35,878 nucleotides of DNA. Source: an uncultured Bacteroidales bacterium (GTDB taxonomy: Bacteria; Bacteroidota; Bacteroidia; Bacteroidales; UBA932). The position numbers and the translations under genes were made by a program. Under the pieces are notes generated by a model that had not been told where the DNA came from, did not search any database, and worked only from the letters and a program-made list of their open reading frames with translations. The stretch covers positions 1 through 35,878 of the forward strand of contig CALEJC010000093.1 of NCBI GenBank assembly GCA_937898205.1, given 5' to 3'. How positions within the stretch are numbered: position 1 is the first letter of the stretch; every line of letters starts with the position of its first letter. Shown in pieces: positions 33,431 through 35,878 of this stretch.

Positions 33431-35026
33431 CTAATTCCCCTCTGCTATCGCCTTAATAATTGCATCAATCGACGGATTTACCACCCATGAGGAAGCAATC
33501 ACATTATTGGTCAGCAAAGAGAATATTATTGTCTCTTCAGGATTGCCGCTGCTCGGAAGGATGTAACCGCTGTAGCAACGCACCCCATTCATTGACCCGC
33601 TTTTCATCCTGATGCGGGACTTAAACTCCGACGGCTCATTGACAAACTTATATTCAAGAGTGCCTTTAGCGCCCGGCATCGGAAGCGAATGCAGATAGTC
33701 TTCATATTCCGGTGACAAAGCCATCGCTTTGAGGAACTTCACAAAGTATTCTGCCGAGATATAGTTTTTCCTTGAGAGACCGCTACCGTCAAAAAGCTGG
33801 CAAGAGCCATCTGCGACCACACCCATGTTACGCAGCGCCAGCTCTGCCGCATCGACACAATCATCTGAATTGCAAGTCTTTGCATACTTCTTTGCCACCA
33901 TTTTAAGAAGCGTTTCTGCAAAGAAGTTATCACTCTCGCAGTTGGTCTCCTTAACTATCTGCGACAGCGTTGCCGAATAGCTGCTGCCAAGGTGCTTGAG
34001 ACTGTCCTGATGCTTGGCTGCCACACCTGAGTCGCCAAATCCCGGCTCAAGACGGATCATGCCGTCGCTGTTGATATCAGCAGCTCCTCCGCTCACGCCA
34101 ATCCCGTTGCTGCTGAGGTACCCTTTGAAATAATGTGCACAGGTATAGGCGCCGAAGCGATTTGAACCTTCAAATGTATAGGCCCTGCGATCGACAGGAA
34201 AAGAGCCCACAAACTCTCCGACCGGCGCAAGTCTGGTATTGACATAGAAGATGGTGTTGGCAGAACGAGGAGCGCCTGTAGTGGCACTCACGCGATACTG
34301 CAACCACGGAGTTTCAGGATACTGCGGCTTGATGCTTGGCTTCTGTCCTTGCTGAGAAGCAGGGACGATCAGGAAGTTTTGTGCATTCTCAAAAAAGTTA
34401 AGGCCAGTAGGACCCACTCCGTAATTGGTGCCAAGATCGTCCTTTGTCCAACCCAGGTTTTCAGGATTTGGATTATCAAAGAAACGTGGATCGGCAATGA
34501 TGCGTCCATCTATCTTGTTGATGCCCGCTCTCTTGAGGATGCCCAACCATTTGCCAAAGAGGGTGGCGACAGGATCAGAAAACGTGTTACGAGCTCCTGT
34601 TGTCGGGTCACCGCCACCGACAATATAAAGGTCTCCTTTAAGCACGCCTCCTTCTATCGTGCCGCTGTGGGCAAGTTTTGTCTCAAATCTATAGTCTGCA
34701 CCAAGCTCTTTAAGAGCCAGTCCGGTGGTGATGAGCTTTACATTTGAAGCAGGAACCATCTTCTGACGATGATTAAACATCGCGACAGTATCACCCTTTA
34801 GGTTGATGGCATACACACCCACAACCGCACCTGCCAAAGGCTGCTTGCCACAGATTTCTGCAACTTTCTGTGCCGGGCTCTTTGCATCATCGGAAGATTT
34901 TTCTTCATGTGCGAGGCGGATATCGGGCATAATAATCCCCTGTGTCTGGGTCCCCGCAATAGAAGCAGTCGCGCTCACTCCAAACAGGAGAAGCGCGACT
35001 GATATTAGTCTTGTAAGGCTACTCAT
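33431..35026 (-). CDS. dacB: D-alanyl-D-alanine carboxypeptidase/endopeptidase, PBP4 type (S13)
   Basis: 531 aa with signal peptide (MSSLTRLISVALLLFGVSATASIAG). The three penicillin-binding motifs are present: SxxK as SNVK (Ser94, Lys97), SxN as SDN in CESDNFFAETLLK, and KTG as KSG in RIRMKSGSMNG. A large inserted region between SxxK and SxN is typical of the S13 family. Trims D-Ala from stem peptides or cleaves 4-3 crosslinks in the periplasm. The ATG shares its A with the stop of the upstream small gene (TAATG). Placed between an NlpC/P60 hydrolase and SurA-like genes, so part of an envelope cluster. Confidence 0.93.
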   Translation of the reverse strand: MSSLTRLISVALLLFGVSATASIAGTQTQGIIMPDIRLAHEEKSSDDAKSPAQKVAEICGKQPLAGAVVGVYAINLKGDTVAMFNHRQKMVPASNVKLITTGLALKELGADYRFETKLAHSGTIEGGVLKGDLYIVGGGDPTTGARNTFSDPVATLFGKWLGILKRAGINKIDGRIIADPRFFDNPNPENLGWTKDDLGTNYGVGPTGLNFFENAQNFLIVPASQQGQKPSIKPQYPETPWLQYRVSATTGAPRSANTIFYVNTRLAPVGEFVGSFPVDRRAYTFEGSNRFGAYTCAHYFKGYLSSNGIGVSGGAADINSDGMIRLEPGFGDSGVAAKHQDSLKHLGSSYSATLSQIVKETNCESDNFFAETLLKMVAKKYAKTCNSDDCVDAAELALRNMGVVADGSCQLFDGSGLSRKNYISAEYFVKFLKAMALSPEYEDYLHSLPMPGAKGTLEYKFVNEPSEFKSRIRMKSGSMNGVRCYSGYILPSSGNPEETIIFSLLTNNVIASSWVVNPSIDAIIKAIAEGN

Positions 35027-35307
35027 TATTTAACAGCTTCCTTTACAACAGCGCTAAGCTTCTCGTAAAGGGCATCAGTCTTAACAAGAATCTCCTTGCG
35101 GAGCTCGTTATAGTAGGCCTTCTTAGATCCTTCAACTTTAACATTTACCTTGTCTCTGAGCTCATTATAGAGGTCGATAGCTTCCTCAAAAAGAGTAGCT
35201 GCGCCAGTCTCTGCGAGCTGAGGATTGATAGACGCTACTACTGAGCAGTCTTCAACGAAGGCGCTGAGTACATATTCAATGTCTTTCTTGATGTCTCTTA
35301 GGTTCAT
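35026..35307 (-). CDS. Small conserved helical protein, function unknown
   Basis: 93 aa, no signal peptide. Almost entirely helical and charged: MNLRDIKKDIEYVLSAFVED near the start, then EEAIDLYNELRDKVNVKV and a C-terminal helix ending LSAVVKEAVK. I recall similar short proteins in other Bacteroidales but know no function or family name. It is preceded by a promoter-like site and coupled to dacB by a one-base overlap, so it is probably the first gene of the dacB operon. Two acidic/basic helices suggest a small helical bundle. Confidence 0.75.
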   Translation of the reverse strand: MNLRDIKKDIEYVLSAFVEDCSVVASINPQLAETGAATLFEEAIDLYNELRDKVNVKVEGSKKAYYNELRKEILVKTDALYEKLSAVVKEAVK

Positions 35308-35333
35308 AATTTCTATGTTTTTGATTTAATGCG

Positions 35334-35364
35334 CAAATATAGCAATTTTTATCATTGTTTGAAA
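35334..35364 (-). promoter_or_regulatory. Candidate promoter of the small gene-dacB operon
   Basis: On the minus strand TATATTTG (35334-35341) matches TAnnTTTG exactly. TTTC (35361-35364), one base off TTTG, lies 19 nt upstream. It starts inside the last codons of the NlpC/P60 gene and ends 26 bp before the ATG at 35307. Confidence 0.5.
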
Positions 35365-35878
35365 TATGCAGGATCGGCTGTAATCAACTTTGCACCTTTA
35401 TTTACATTACCCAGTATCCTTCTGACCTCAATCGCCTGTCTGTCATAATAATCAGCTTCCCCTTTGACTATGGAGTTAATCCTTACAAGCTGGGATGAAT
35501 GGATGATCTTTCCGTCTCCTATATACATGGACACATGAGTAACTGATACTGGTTTGCCTGTTTCGTCCTTTCTGCCATAAAAGATCAGATCTCCGGGACG
35601 CATCTTGTCCAGCTCATATGGGACACTGACGCCACATGCAATCTGCTCACGCGCATTACGAGGAAGCACGATACCATGCATCAGATAGATTGTTTTTGTC
35701 AAGCCGCTGCAATCATAATGCTTGACAGTATTGCCGCCCCACATATAAGGAGTCCCGAGCATGGTCTTGGCAAGGCCAACCAAGCTTGCTTCGGTTGCGC
35801 GGCGACTGCGCGCCCACTGCGTAAAGTCTTCAACATCAGAGCTTTTAACCCAACCTTCAGTGCCGTCAGCAAGGACAA
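35352..35878 (-). CDS. NlpC/P60 cell-wall hydrolase with SH3-like domain, N-terminus outside window
   Basis: 174 residues of the C-terminal part are visible; the frame is open to the window edge at 35878. The first visible residues (VLADGTEGWVKSSDVEDFTQWARS) are the end of an SH3-like domain. The catalytic domain has WGGNTVKHYDCSGLTKT (nucleophile Cys), then VTHVSMYIGDGKIIHSS (catalytic His and third polar residue). The enzyme should cut gamma-D-Glu-diamino acid bonds in stem peptides. An ATG/TTG inside the visible region (for example 35783) is not the true start because the conserved SH3 sequence continues upstream of it. Confidence 0.9.
   Translation of the reverse strand, partial: VLADGTEGWVKSSDVEDFTQWARSRRATEASLVGLAKTMLGTPYMWGGNTVKHYDCSGLTKTIYLMHGIVLPRNAREQIACGVSVPYELDKMRPGDLIFYGRKDETGKPVSVTHVSMYIGDGKIIHSSQLVRINSIVKGEADYYDRQAIEVRRILGNVNKGAKLITADPAYFKQ

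Noticed and set aside
1..35878. CRISPR arrays, insertion sequences with transposase, prophage or plasmid origin
   Set aside because: No regular spacer-repeat array, transposase, integrase or phage gene was found on either strand.

Overview
The window reads as chromosomal DNA of a Bacteroidota bacterium, most likely order Bacteroidales. The signs are families largely confined to that phylum (DUF4837 lipoprotein, DUF4954, OstA-like LptA relative, paired SurA/PpiC-type isomerases, Sec-exported RHS protein), and several promoters of the phylum's type (TTTG, about 19 nt, TAnnTTTG) instead of -35/-10 boxes.

Layout. 1-657: N-terminal part of a BASS-family sodium symporter (minus), divergent from an exported GH43-like glycosidase (767-1759, plus). 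1767-5131: a tight minus-strand operon ruvX, def, phosphohexomutase, M23/LysM peptidase. 5151-9497: a plus-strand operon with a membrane-anchored M23-fold protein, dxr, rseP and a DUF4837 lipoprotein; its first gene starts only 19 bp from ruvX. 9548-9896: tRNA-Glu(UUC) and rpsT behind one good promoter, closed by a terminator. 9945-18345: an accessory RHS polymorphic-toxin island. 18357-23862: minus-strand operon DUF4954, SIS protein, lipoate ligase-like protein, tandem-domain class II aldolase. 23952-35878: a long minus-strand run of envelope genes: NlpC/P60 hydrolase (cut by the window edge), small conserved protein, PBP4-type DacB, two SurA-like chaperone/isomerases, OstA-like protein, OPT transporter, polysaccharide flippase, cyclophilin lipoprotein and a YqiA-like esterase.

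The RHS island is the most interesting part. A GC-rich 1994-aa RHS protein ends in an AT-rich tip with an H...SxGC motif reminiscent of L,D-transpeptidase-like enzymes. It overlaps by 4 bp a small lipoprotein that I propose is its immunity protein. An envelope-located immunity protein fits a toxin acting on peptidoglycan. Next come a broken tip of an HHL-type nuclease (frameshift plus two in-frame stops) whose translationally coupled zinc-ribbon partner is still intact, and then a 34-codon orphan fragment of the RHS core.

Two copies of a GC-rich element lie in opposite orientation around this island (10091-10202 and 18071-18194). They share a short conserved core, but their long outer arms and internal hairpins differ in sequence while staying base-paired. 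This compensatory pattern suggests a structured RNA or a foldback mobile repeat that I cannot assign to a known family. It is my leading candidate for something undescribed.
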